Origin: Actinomadura montaniterrae
GTDB lineage: Bacteria > Actinomycetota > Actinomycetes > Streptosporangiales > Streptosporangiaceae
Assembly: GCF_008923365.1 (NCBI RefSeq)
Contig: NZ_WBMR01000028.1
Location: 1 to 64,000, forward strand
Length of the DNA stretch: 64,000 nt
Direction: 5' to 3'
In this document: positions 42,481 to 50,549 of the stretch, piece by piece
Position numbering within the stretch: position 1 is the first letter of the stretch
Layout of the letters: each line of letters opens with the position of its first letter
Translations under genes and position numbers: made by a program
Notes under the pieces: model-generated
What the model was told of the DNA's origin: nothing
The model's input: only the letters and a program-made list of their open reading frames with translations
Databases searched by the model: none

Positions 42481-42570
42481 GCTGGGGCCGCGGCACGCCG
42501 GCCTGCGAGTGATCTTCAGAGTACGGAGGTTTCGAAGGACGTCGCAGGCCCTCTGGCCAATGGGATGGTT

Positions 42571-43146
42571 TCACTTGCCGTGGTTGGCCGCGCCGTAGCG
42601 CAACCCGTCGTACAGCAGCGTGACGACCTGTATCGCATCGTCTTTCCAGCCTTTGGCGCGCATCCCGCAAATGCCGCCGAGGGCGCGAAGCACGACGCGT
42701 CCCTCGACGTCATCGCGGACGAGCCCGGCCGCAACGCCTGCGGCGAGGAGTTCGTCGAGGGCGCGGGCCATCTCGACGCGTGCGTCGTCGAAGACCGGCG
42801 AATCGGTCGCCATGATGCTCTCCAGCGCTTCGCCCATCCCTCTGCCCACTGCCGCATGCTCGACGAGCAACAGCAGGAAGGTGCGCAGTGCTTCGTCCGG
42901 GGCGTGCTGGGCGAGCAGCCGGGCGGGGGTCTGGCAGAGTTCGGCGACTTCCTGGCGGTACACCTCCTCGACGAGTGCTTCGCGCGTCTCGAAGTGGCGG
43001 TAGAGGGTGCCGACGGCCACGCCGGCCCGGCGGGCGATGTCCTCCACATGGGCGGCGTCACCGGCGAGGAACGCCTCCCGCGCCGCGACCACGAGTGCGT
43101 CGCGGTTGCGGCGGGCATCGGCGCGCAGCGGACGTGATGACGGCAA
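42571..43146 (-). CDS. TetR family transcriptional regulator
   Basis: This is a 191-residue regulator from a TTG at 43146, chosen because GGAGG stands about 4 nt upstream and no ATG or GTG fits. The HTH reads RDALVVAAREAFLAGDAAHVEDIARRAGVAVGTLYRHF, here given as the pieces ARRAGVAVGTLYRHF and AREAFLAGDAAHVEDI. It is divergent from an SDR-VOC gene pair with about 80 nt between starts, and is their likely repressor. Confidence 0.85.
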   Translation of the reverse strand: MPSSRPLRADARRNRDALVVAAREAFLAGDAAHVEDIARRAGVAVGTLYRHFETREALVEEVYRQEVAELCQTPARLLAQHAPDEALRTFLLLLVEHAAVGRGMGEALESIMATDSPVFDDARVEMARALDELLAAGVAAGLVRDDVEGRVVLRALGGICGMRAKGWKDDAIQVVTLLYDGLRYGAANHGK

Positions 43147-43225
43147 CGGTCCTCCATAAGATGAGTCGGGCTCAGGTTGTTGTAGAGTTTCCGGAGCCAG
43201 GTTCATGTTACTGAGGGGGCACGCC

Positions 43226-44002
43226 ATGACACAGGAGCACGAAGGGCTCGCTGGCCTGCGAGTGCTGGTGACCGGCGGAAGCCGGGGACTCGGGGCGGCG
43301 ACGGCCCGCCGTTTCGCCGCAGCCGGCGCCACCGTGCTGACGGCCTCGCGAACCGCTCCTCCGGAAGACCTGCCCGCCACCTTCATTCCCGCCGACCTGG
43401 GGACGGAGGAGGGGGTGGCGGAACTCGGCCGCCGGGTGGTGGACGCCGTCGGTGGCGTCGACGTCCTGGTCGACAACGCGGCCGCTCCCGCGACCGGTCC
43501 GATGCCGACCCTGGAGCGCTCGGATGCGACCTGGCTCGCCGACCTGGAGATGAATCTGCTCAGCGCGGTCCGCCTGGACCGGGCCCTGGTGCCCGGGATG
43601 GTCGAGCGCGGCTCCGGCGTCGTGGTGCACGTCTCCTCCATCTCCAGCCGCCTTCCCCAGCCCGCCGAGGCCTCCTACGACGCCTCGAAGGCGGCGCTCA
43701 ACGCCTACAGCCGCCAGTTGGCGACGGAGGTGGGACGGCACGGCGTGCGCGTGGTGTGCGTCCTGCCGGGCTTCATCTTCACCGAAGGAGCGGCCGCCCA
43801 CCTCCAGCACATCGCCGACGGCCAGGGCATAGGCGTCGAGGCCGTCAAGCAGCAGATCGTGGACGAGTTGAAGGTGCCGCTGGGGCGCCCGGGCGAACCC
43901 GAGGACGTCGCCGAGATGATCGCGTTCCTTGCCTCCGGCCGTGCCAAGTGGCTCACCGGCGCCCAGTTCCGGGTCGACGGCGGCATCATCCCCGTGGTCT
44001 GA
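43226..44002 (+). CDS. SDR family oxidoreductase
   Basis: This is a 258-residue SDR. AGGGGGC precedes the ATG at 43226; an ATG at 43205 is less likely. LRVLVTGGSRGLGAATARRF binds the cofactor, LVDNAAAPATG replaces the common NNAG (N to D), HVSSISSRLPQP gives Ser and SYDASKAALNAY the Tyr-Lys pair. TGAQFRVDGGIIPVV closes the protein. It is followed by a VOC gene after about 35 nt, and the divergent TetR probably controls both. Confidence 0.86.
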   Translation: MTQEHEGLAGLRVLVTGGSRGLGAATARRFAAAGATVLTASRTAPPEDLPATFIPADLGTEEGVAELGRRVVDAVGGVDVLVDNAAAPATGPMPTLERSDATWLADLEMNLLSAVRLDRALVPGMVERGSGVVVHVSSISSRLPQPAEASYDASKAALNAYSRQLATEVGRHGVRVVCVLPGFIFTEGAAAHLQHIADGQGIGVEAVKQQIVDELKVPLGRPGEPEDVAEMIAFLASGRAKWLTGAQFRVDGGIIPVV

Positions 44003-44037
44003 GCCGCGCCCCGACACCCGATGCGAGGAGAGACAGC

Positions 44038-44406
44038 ATGACCTTCAGCCTGACATCACTGATCCTGGACGCCGCGGACTTGGAGAGCGAAAGCTCCTTC
44101 TGGCACCGGCTGCTCGGCGGCTCGATCACGAGGACGGCGACGCACCACTTCCTGCGGATCGACGGCTTTCCCGTGATCGTGATCCAGCATGCTCCCGGGC
44201 ACCTGTCGCCGCAGTGGCCCGACGGCGCCGCACAGCAGATGCACTTCGACCTCGCCACGGACGATCCGGTGAGCGCGGACAAACGCGTGCTCGACGCCGG
44301 CGGCCGCCGGCTACGACCGTCCGGTGATGTCAACACGTCCCCCCGGCAAGGCTCCCTGGTGTACGCCAGCCCGGCCGGTCACCCCTTCTGTCTCAGGCCG
44401 GTCTGA
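44038..44406 (+). CDS. VOC family protein (glyoxalase/bleomycin-resistance type)
   Basis: This 122-residue VOC-fold protein starts at ATG 44038. MTFSLTSLILDAADLESESSFWHRLLGG is the first beta-alpha-beta-beta module, here read as SLILDAADLESESSFWHRLL. QMHFDLATDDPVSADKRVLDAGGRRL with His and PAGHPFCLRPV is the second. Possible metal ligands are the His of MHFDL and the conserved residues near HHFLRIDG. A second, truncated copy of this gene lies at 50272-50549. It overlaps the 3' tail of a TetR gene remnant on the other strand by 14 nt. Confidence 0.85.
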   Translation: MTFSLTSLILDAADLESESSFWHRLLGGSITRTATHHFLRIDGFPVIVIQHAPGHLSPQWPDGAAQQMHFDLATDDPVSADKRVLDAGGRRLRPSGDVNTSPRQGSLVYASPAGHPFCLRPV

Positions 44407-44446
44407 CCCCGCCGGCCGCGGCATGTGCCTCCAGCAGGACGTTCCC
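44393..44446 (-). pseudogene. 3' tail of a TetR gene
   Basis: The minus strand reads GNVLLEAHAAAGGVRPA and a TGA at 44393-44395. It aligns with VDGLLDAHAAAGSVRPA, the C-terminus of the intact TetR at 50536-51138. The convergent 14-nt overlap with the VOC gene is the same at both loci. Upstream of residue 17 the sequence changes abruptly into a transposase fragment. Confidence 0.75.
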
Positions 44447-44760
44447 GTGTCGTCGATCACCCAGATGTCCAGCTCGGTGTGGTCGGCCTGCCAGATCTCG
44501 TTAAGGCCTTTGGCTTCCCGGCGGTGCACCAGGTCGTAGGTGTCGCGGTACTTGGTGGGCCGTCGTGGGCGAGGGCGCACAGCGCTGGGTCCACGCCGGT
44601 CACGATGCGGTGGACCGTCCAGTAGCAGGGGACCGCCCAGCGGCGACGCTGGCGGCGCCCCGGTGGATCTTGGCGGCGCTCGCGCGGGTCGCTGGAGCGC
44701 CGGCGGGACCGCCTCGTGCAGGCGCGGCGCCAGCACCTCCTAACGGGCCATCGCCACCCC
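44447..44760 (-). pseudogene. DDE (integrase-core/Mu-type) transposase remnant
   Basis: On the minus strand KYRDTYDLVHRREAKGLNEI followed by WQADHTELDIWVID is the start of an rve-type catalytic core, with the first Asp in QADHTELD. An upstream piece reads IVTGVDPALCALAHDGP in a shifted frame. The gene stops at the TetR tail junction, and the rest of the core is missing. It is an insertion-sequence scar. The remaining ~270 bases to the SnoaL gene show nothing recognisable. Confidence 0.7.
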
Positions 44761-45030
44761 GCTCGCTAGCCCGCGCGACCCACCCTGGTCTGCGCCTTCA
44801 CCGTCCGGCGCGTGCTGGTTGCCCGCCTCGCTCACCCTGCCATCGTCGGCCCAAGGTGCGCGACCGTGCGCCACGCTCTTGCAGGCCGCACCTCGCCCAG
44901 CTCGATGCGGACGGTTACCGGCCGCTGTGGGAACCGATGAACAGCTGACCGGCCAGGACGGCCTACGACGACTACTGACCGCTCGGAGGGGCTCTGGCCG
45001 GTCGGCGGATCAGCCAGAGCCTCCCGGCGG

Positions 45031-45423
45031 TCAGGCGGTCAGCTGCCGGAGCATCTCGGCCGAGTCGTGCAGGTTGGTCATCTGGACGAAGCGGCCGTCA
45101 CGGACCTTGTAGATGGCGTACTCGACGATCTTGAACGAGGCGCCGGAGGCTGGGACGCCGAGCCACTCCTTCACCGGGGTGCCGGTGTTGATGGCGCGGA
45201 CGGCGATGCCGTCCCGGTCGAACAGCAGTTCGTCGACCTCCCAGTGAATGTCCGGAACGGCGTCGACGATCCCCTTCAGCACCTTGACGACGTCGTCGCG
45301 GGTGCCGGGCTGGTCGCCGAGCAGCACCTGATCGTTGATGAACTCGTCCATGCGGTCGAACTCGTGGGCGTTGAGCGCCTCGGCGTAGCGCATGTACCAG
45401 TCACGCAGATCACTCTCGGTCAT
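45031..45423 (-). CDS. SnoaL-like/NTF2-fold protein
   Basis: This is a 130-residue SnoaL-type polyketide cyclase-like protein from ATG 45423 (AGAGGAA upstream). [26 protein letters not shown], here the pieces [20 protein letters not shown], and [30 protein letters not shown] plus [28 protein letters not shown] follow the family pattern. It is divergent from a TetR regulator across two palindromes and is probably derepressed with it. Substrate unknown. Confidence 0.83.
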   Translation of the reverse strand: MTESDLRDWYMRYAEALNAHEFDRMDEFINDQVLLGDQPGTRDDVVKVLKGIVDAVPDIHWEVDELLFDRDGIAVRAINTGTPVKEWLGVPASGASFKIVEYAIYKVRDGRFVQMTNLHDSAEMLRQLTA

Positions 45424-45474
45424 GGCGTTCCTCTTTCCCGTGCCGTCAAGAGCGGCTCTGAGCTGATCAAATTT

Positions 45475-45528
45475 CTGCACCGATCGGTGCAGAATGAGAC
45501 CGTACCACTTCAGCATCGATCGGTGCAG
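45475..45528. promoter_or_regulatory. Paired palindromic TetR operators
   Basis: CTGCACCGATCGGTGCAG at 45475-45492 is a perfect 18-bp palindrome. A second, imperfect copy (CAGCATCGATCGGTGCAG) starts 36 bp later at 45511, 13 bp before the TetR GTG. They lie between the divergent SnoaL and TetR genes and are well placed for autorepression of both. Confidence 0.8.
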
Positions 45529-45540
45529 AAGGGGTAGGAT

Positions 45541-46146
45541 GTGGCGGTGCACACGTCACGAATCGGCCGCCCACGGGCGTTCGACCCCGAGGCGGCGCTA
45601 GAGAAGGCGATGATGGTCTTCTGGGCGCAGGGCTACGAAGGCGCCAGCCTCACCGACCTGACCGAGGCCATGGGCATCTCCCGCAAGAGCCTGTACGCGG
45701 CCTACGGCAACAAAGAGGACCTGTTCCGCAAGGCATTGCAGCGCTACGCGGAAGGGCCGGGCGCCTACGTCACCGAGGCGCTGCAAGCACCCACCGCCCG
45801 CGAGGTCGCCATGGCCTTCCTGGTCGGCGCGGCCCGCGCCAACACACTGCCCGGACTCCCCGCCGGCTGCCTCGGCGTCCAGGGCGCACTGGCCGCCGGT
45901 GAGACCGGACGAGTCGCCCGCGACACCCTGGCCGAGTGGCGTGCCCACGGCCAGACGCTGCTCCGGGACCGGTTCCGGCAAGCCGTCCAGGTGGGAGACC
46001 TGCCCGCCGACGCTGATCCGGGAAAGATCGCCCGCTACGTCATGACGATCGCGAACGGCGTCGCCGTACAGGCAGCCGGCGGCGCGACATGCGAGGACCT
46101 GCAACAGGTGGCCGACGCAGCATTGCGGAACTGGCCACCGGCCTGA
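45541..46146 (+). CDS. TetR family transcriptional regulator
   Basis: This is a 201-residue regulator, GTG at 45541 (45547 is also possible). The HTH spans [29 protein letters not shown] and [28 protein letters not shown]. This N-terminus belongs to the TetR subgroup often found beside small reductases and cyclases. The C-terminal part contains a Cys ([10 protein letters not shown]). Two palindromes stand directly upstream, so it likely represses itself and the SnoaL gene. Confidence 0.87.
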   Translation: MAVHTSRIGRPRAFDPEAALEKAMMVFWAQGYEGASLTDLTEAMGISRKSLYAAYGNKEDLFRKALQRYAEGPGAYVTEALQAPTAREVAMAFLVGAARANTLPGLPAGCLGVQGALAAGETGRVARDTLAEWRAHGQTLLRDRFRQAVQVGDLPADADPGKIARYVMTIANGVAVQAAGGATCEDLQQVADAALRNWPPA

Positions 46147-46260
46147 CGATGCAGGCCCTTGAAATCAGTCCTGCCCGCGCGGTCCGCCACCCGCATACAT
46201 GACCAGTTGTGACAGGCCCGCGAGACGGCATCCGCCAGGCGCGTCCGCCCAGGTAGCGAT

Positions 46261-46309
46261 TCGCAGAACTCCTCTCACAACCCCCGGGTTTTGACAGAGG
46301 GTTCTGCGA
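46261..46309. repeat. Strong inverted repeat (hairpin or transposon end)
   Basis: TCGCAGAACTCCTCT pairs with AGAGGGTTCTGCGA, with one unpaired base and a 20-nt loop containing CCCCCGGG. It lies just upstream of the recombinase fragment. It could be a recombination site, a transposon end pair or a terminator for the TetR gene. No T-run follows. Confidence 0.6.
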
Positions 46310-46384
46310 GGATTGCCGCGTTGAGCTGACCCCCGAGCAGGCCACGGCCGCCGTCGAACGCCATCGGCGCCCCAAGCGCCCCCT

Positions 46385-46616
46385 TTCGGAGAGATATCCA
46401 CCGGGATCAAGCTCCGGCCCGAGCTGGAGGAAGCCCCGGCGCTGTACCACGACATCAGAGACGCCGCGCCGGAGCAGGCGGTCATCGTGACCACGCACGA
46501 GATGAAGCCCTTGGTCCGCAACGCCGCCGGACTGATGACTCGGGCCGGCGCGATGCTGTTCACGGTCCTGGCGTCGCCGCCCAACTCGATCGCGACTACA
46601 TCCGGGAGAAGACACT
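46385..46616 (+). pseudogene. Serine recombinase remnant, central part
   Basis: FGEISTGIKLRPELE, TTHEMKPLVRNAAGLMT and AGAMLFTVLA match the middle of resolvase-type serine recombinases, with the usual linker between LMT and GAMLF deleted. After a frameshift the end reads VAAQLDRDYIREKTL. The N-terminal catalytic Ser region is not found upstream. The gene is then cut at KTL by the insert at 46617, and continues at 50114 with VGQQAGAAKSNHGG. Confidence 0.7.
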
Positions 46617-46631
46617 GAGCCGTTTCCATCC

Positions 46632-47817
46632 TGGGATGCTGGTCACAAGATGGACGCGGTCTGCTGGTTCTGATCATCAAGCAGCCGACTTGGGCACGCG
46701 GGTGAGCAGGTTGCGCAGGTAGTGAAGTCCGCTGCGTCCGCAGACCAGGCGGAGCCCTATGGTGGCACTGGGTCTGGTGGGACGGCGCCCGGCACGGCTC
46801 ACCCGAACTCCAGCCCCTCTGCCCGATCGATGAGACCTATCAGGCCGCCAAGCGAATCGCCCCAATCCTGACCGGCCCGACCACCAGGACGCCATGGTGG
46901 GCGTGAGCTGGAGCGGACCCGACGACCCCGAACTGTCATGGGTCTGGCGGGAGAGCACGCGGCGCCGACGCATCCACAACCCCGCCTCCAACGCACCAAA
47001 GCCACCGGGGAGAGCGCGACCGGGCAGGGCTCATCGGCGATGCCCGAACCCAGCGGAACGAAACAGACGACCGGCGGGGACACCTCGGCCAGCGCCCGGA
47101 CAGGCCCCCAACCGGGCGAGTCCCTGCTCTCAGCTTGAGGTTAACCCTCGGTTGCACAACGTCACGACGTCGGCTCCGGTGTCGCCGCCGACGGTGGATG
47201 TGAGCGCTTCCTGCCGCAAGCGGAGCTGGTCTTTGCTGCTGTCGGCGTGTTCGGGACGACGCGGATCGCCTCGATCGTCCGCGCGGATGGTCGTGTGGTA
47301 CTGGGGATCTTGGACCCACAGTCGGCACACCATGAGGGAACGTACGACATCACCGCGGGATCGGGCGGCTGTTCCTGGTCAGATGATGGCGATCCAGCAG
47401 GCGGGGTCGTGGTCGCGCGGATGCGGGTGGAGGCGGCTTCGCCGAGACGGATGTAATGCCCGAGGCCGCCAGGTGCTGGTGGCGGGACCGGCCTACGGCT
47501 TGGCGGCGAAGCGCTTACCGGCGGCCAGGGGTTGTAATGCGGAATGCCGGAGTTGATGGAGTGTCCAGCCTTGCCCGTGCGGGTCCAGGGCGGCGGTGGC
47601 GGTCTTGAACAGGAGCTCGGCGCGCGGGTAAGACAGGCGGCCGCGGCCGATCCCAGGTGGAGGATGTCACGGTGACCGAGCGTGACCGGTCGGGAGTGAG
47701 GGACGTGGGTCGTGGGTCGTGGGTCGTGGGTCCAGACTGACCCATGGGCGAAGGACATGGGGAGGAGATGAGAGTGGCTTGATCGTGGGCGGGCGGGGGC
47801 GGGGGTAGGTCGCTGAG
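46632..47817. other. Interior of the insert without a recognisable gene
   Basis: Nearly 1.2 kb with only short, out-of-character open frames on both strands. Four tandem CGTGGGT copies occur near 47704. I could not recognise any protein family here. It looks like decayed DNA. Confidence 0.5.
47704..47731. repeat. Four tandem copies of CGTGGGT
   Basis: A 7-bp unit, CGTGGGT, is repeated four times head-to-tail. It lies about 90 bp upstream of the lipoprotein gene. No function is evident; slippage is the likely cause. Confidence 0.8.
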
Positions 47818-48357
47818 GTGATCTTTCAGCGTTTCTGGTGGGTCGTGGCCCTGACCGCCGGCGGGGTGCTGCTTGCGGGGTGCTCGGGCGGCGCGCCCGG
47901 ACGACGGGTGGAGTCGCGGGTGGTCACGACCTCGGTGCCGAGCCCGGACCGGACGCCGCAGGTGAAGATCCGGAACTTGATCGTGCTGGGGCCGGAGCCG
48001 CCGGCTGAGCTCGCGGCCGGGGCGGACGCGCCGGTGTACGGAACGCTGATCGCGCGGATGGGTGGGCCCGGCGACAAGTTGGTCGCGGTGGCGTCACCGG
48101 ACTTCGCGGGCGTCACCGACGTCAAAGGCGGGACGATCGCGCTGCCGGCCGGTGAGGGCGTGTCGCTGAACACCGGGAGCGGTTCCAAGGTCGTGCTGAA
48201 GGGTCTACGGAAGGCCGTGCACGGTGGTGCGTACACGACGCTGAAGCTACGGTTCGAACGGGCTGGGGAGATGAGCCAGCGGGTGCAGATCGTCCCGCGG
48301 CAGGGGCATTACCGGACGTTCTCGCCCGCCCCGGCAGGGACCAGGCCGCCTGCGTGA
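47818..48357 (+). CDS. Small lipoprotein (PCuAC-like)
   Basis: This is a 179-residue exported lipoprotein from GTG 47818. The signal MIFQRFWWVVALTAGGVLLAGC ends in a lipobox at Cys22, written here as VLLAGC. The mature part (VKIRNLIVLGPEP, APVYGTLIARMGGPGDKLVAVASPD, GEGVSLNTGSGSKVVLKGL, TTLKLRFERAGE) resembles actinobacterial PCuAC/DUF461-type copper-chaperone-like lipoproteins, but the usual Met/His copper ligands are weak. It is the only intact gene inside the insert and could be a passenger. Confidence 0.75.
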   Translation: MIFQRFWWVVALTAGGVLLAGCSGGAPGRRVESRVVTTSVPSPDRTPQVKIRNLIVLGPEPPAELAAGADAPVYGTLIARMGGPGDKLVAVASPDFAGVTDVKGGTIALPAGEGVSLNTGSGSKVVLKGLRKAVHGGAYTTLKLRFERAGEMSQRVQIVPRQGHYRTFSPAPAGTRPPA

Positions 48358-48439
48358 ATCAGCTGCCCCGCCAGTCCATTCGGCCATAAGCCCGGATAGG
48401 CGCCCTTCTCCCAAAGCGTGCTACCTCACCGCGTATCTG

Positions 48440-49123
48440 CTCAGGGAGCAGCGTGCATCGTTGCGAGGGCGCCGACCGCGACCTCGGCCAGTGGGGCGAG
48501 AACGCCGCCGCCGACGCGATCGTGGTCGCCGGGGCCGGCGCCGACCTCGTCGAGGCCGAGCCGGTGGTCCTGGCGCGCCTGCACTTCGACGACCCGCGCG
48601 AGACCGACCACGCCTGGACCGCCACCACCGCGGGCCTGTCCCGGCTGCCCCCGCCCCGTCAAAGTCGTCGCCGGCGACGACGCCACCGGCACGCCCCGGT
48701 TCCCCTTCGCCGACCTGGACACCCCTGGACCAGACGCTGGCCGCCGGCGGCGAGCTGTACCCGGCGTGGGCCGTGCTGGCCCAGGCGCTGGGCCACCTCG
48801 CCGCCGTCGTGGCCGCCGAGCCCCGACGGCCACGGCGCCCACCTGCTAGCCGTGGATTCCCGGGCCGTTCCCCGAGCTGCACCCGGAGCCGGAATCGGCG
48901 GAGGCCGCTTCGCCGGTGCACACCGACCCGCCCTGGCCGGCTACCACCACGCGCACGTCATCAGTGCCGATGAACGCCAGGGCGCGTTCGACCCGCGCGG
49001 CCCTGGACGACCTGTTCACCGCGTTCCGGGAGCCGGAAGACAACCGGTGCCGCGCAGTACCTCAAGCTCACCGAAGCCCAGGGCACCGTCCTCCGTGCGC
49101 CGCGAGGCCTTGGCCGTGTGAAC
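48440..49123 (+). pseudogene. Decayed coding region, unknown family
   Basis: Successive frames each give normal-looking protein: DAIVVAGAGADLVEAEPVVL and RLHFDDPRETDHAWTATTAG, then VKVVAGDDATGTPRFPFADL, then ELYPAWAVLAQALGHLAAVV, then GYHHAHVISADERQGAFD and DDLFTAFREPED. At least four frame changes would be needed. I do not recognise the family. Calling it a pseudogene rests on codon-like composition moving between frames. Confidence 0.4.
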
Positions 49124-49164
49124 CGTACGCGGTCTCGGCGCCGGAGAAAGCCGAGCCCGAGCAG

Positions 49165-49356
49165 GCCTGGCCTGCCAGAAGGTCCGGGTGGTCGAGGTCA
49201 ACCGACCTGACCGGCGCCAGCGCAGGGCCAAGGGGAAGGCTGATCCGCTGGACTCCTACGCTGCTGCCGAGGCCGTCCTGCAGACAAGGCCCATGCCATC
49301 CCGAAAACCGGGACCGGTGTCACGGAGTCGATCCGCGTCCTGCACCTGGTCGCGCT
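49165..49356 (+). pseudogene. IS110-family transposase fragment
   Basis: VRVVEVNRPDRRQRRAKGKA and DPLDSYAAAEAVL, then after a frameshift KAHAIPKTGTGVTESIRVLH, are typical of the DEDD domain of IS110 transposases. Both ends of the gene are missing. It abuts an IS5-like transposase remnant at about 49357. Confidence 0.7.
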
Positions 49357-50095
49357 GTGCTGGATTTTGTCGCCCGCGTCCCGTAGATATGTGGCCGGTC
49401 TCGTCCGCGACCATCGCCGCCGGATCGGCCGCGATGTCGGGCGCTGCCCGCCGGACGCCGAGCCCCGCTGGTCCTGGTGCACGTGCGCCGCAACGAGACC
49501 TTTCCGGCCCTGGCCGCCGCGTTCGGCGTCGGCCTGGCCGCGGCCCACCGCTACCTCACCGAGGTGATCGAGCTACTCGCTGAACAGGCGCCCGACCTGC
49601 GCGCGGCCATGCGCATCGCGGCCCGGAAGGCCTATGTGATTCTAGATGGCACGCTGGTGTCGATCGACCGGCTCTCGGGCACCGACGACCGGCTGTTCTA
49701 CTCCGGCAAACATCGTCGGCACGGCGTGAACGTCCAGTTCCTCACCGACCCGCACGGCCGCCTGATCTGGGCGTCGGCGGCGCTGCCCGGCTCCACCCAC
49801 GACCTGACCGCCGGCCCGCGTCCACGGCACCCGATGGGCGATCGCCTGTTACGCCGACAAGGGTTACATCGGCGCCGGTGTTGCGGCCGGCACGCCCTAC
49901 CGCCGCGGCAAGGGCCGCGAACTCGGCCGGCGCAAGAAGCTGTTCAACCGGCACCACGCCAAGGTTCGAGCACGGGGCGAGCAGGGCGCCGCCACCCTCA
50001 AACGCTGGCACATCCCGCGCCATGCACGCTGCTCACCGGCCCGGCTGACCGCCATCGTCCAGGCGATCCTCACCCTGCACCATCACGCCAACTGA
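49357..50095 (+). pseudogene. IS5-like DDE transposase, frameshifted
   Basis: VLDFVARVP, then LVLVHVRRNETFPALAAAFG, RKAYVILDGTLVSIDRLSG (first Asp), YSGKHRRHGVNVQFLTDPHG, LPGSTHDLTA (second Asp), CYADKGYIGAG and RARGEQGAATLKRW (Glu) follow the DDE_Tnp_4 order. Several frameshifts (around 49390-49440 and 49815-49845) break the frame. The stop TGA at 50093-50095 lies 15 nt before the element's right end. It can no longer make an active transposase. Confidence 0.8.
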
Positions 50096-50113
50096 AGTTG
50101 GAAAGAGCTCACT

Positions 50114-50275
50114 GGTGGGCCAGCAGGCTGGAGCTGCCAAGAGCAACCACGGCGGCCGGCTGAAGGCCATCGGCGACGACATGCCCATCTTCGCAAGCGC
50201 GCTGAAGGACAAAGGCGTCCCGGTCTCCGAGATCGCCCGCAAGCTGGCCATCAAGGCAGGCAAGAACGCGTCACA
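50114..50275 (+). pseudogene. Serine recombinase remnant, C-terminal part
   Basis: VGQQAGAAKSNHGGRLKAI, DDMPIFASALKDKGVPVSEI and ARKLAIKAGKNAS are the C-terminal helix-turn-helix of the recombinase whose middle part is at 46385-46616. The frame then runs without a stop into the truncated VOC copy, making a chimeric open frame of 144 codons from GTG 50115. Confidence 0.7.
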
Positions 50276-50549
50276 GACGGCGATGCACCACTTCCCGCGG
50301 ATCGGCGGCTTTCCCGTGATCGTGCTCCAGCATGCGACCGGGCACGTATCGCCGCAGTGGCCCGACGGTGCCTCACGGCAGATGCACTTCGACCTCGCCA
50401 CGGACGATCCGGTGAGCGCGGACAAACGCGTACTCGACGCCGGCGGCCGCCGGCTGCGACCGTCCGACGATGTCAACGTCTCCGCCCGGCAAGGCTCCCT
50501 GGTGTACTCCAGCCCGGCCGGATATCCCTTCTGTCTCAGGCCGGCCTGA
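50272..50549 (+). pseudogene. Truncated second copy of the VOC gene
   Basis: MHHFPRIGGFPVIVLQHATG, PDGASRQMHFDLATDDPVSA and PAGYPFCLRPA match residues ~35-122 of the VOC protein at 44038-44406. At the DNA level about nine in ten bases agree by eye, including ~40 bases after the stop. The first 34 codons are replaced by the recombinase tail, so the fold cannot form. It overlaps the TetR stop exactly as the first copy does. Confidence 0.8.

Larger units (their letters stand above)
46617..50110. mobile_element. 3.5-kb insert with IS-like ends and ACT duplication
   Basis: The left end GAGCCGTTTCCATCC (46617-46631) and the right end, read inward as GAGCTCTTTCCAACT (50096-50110), agree at 11 of 15 positions. 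ACT stands directly outside both ends (46614-46616, 50111-50113), fitting a 3-bp target duplication. The split target is a serine recombinase gene whose two parts rejoin logically across the insert. An IS5-like transposase ends 15 nt before the right end. The interior is a patchwork (lipoprotein gene, IS110 debris), so the original element has itself been invaded or rearranged. Confidence 0.6.

Noticed and set aside
47704-47731. Iterons of a replication origin
   Set aside because: Seven-base head-to-tail units without an adjacent replication gene or AT-rich region; slippage is enough.
46617-50110. An active composite transposon
   Set aside because: The transposase is frameshifted in several places and the interior contains fragments of other IS families; only the ends and target duplication are intact.
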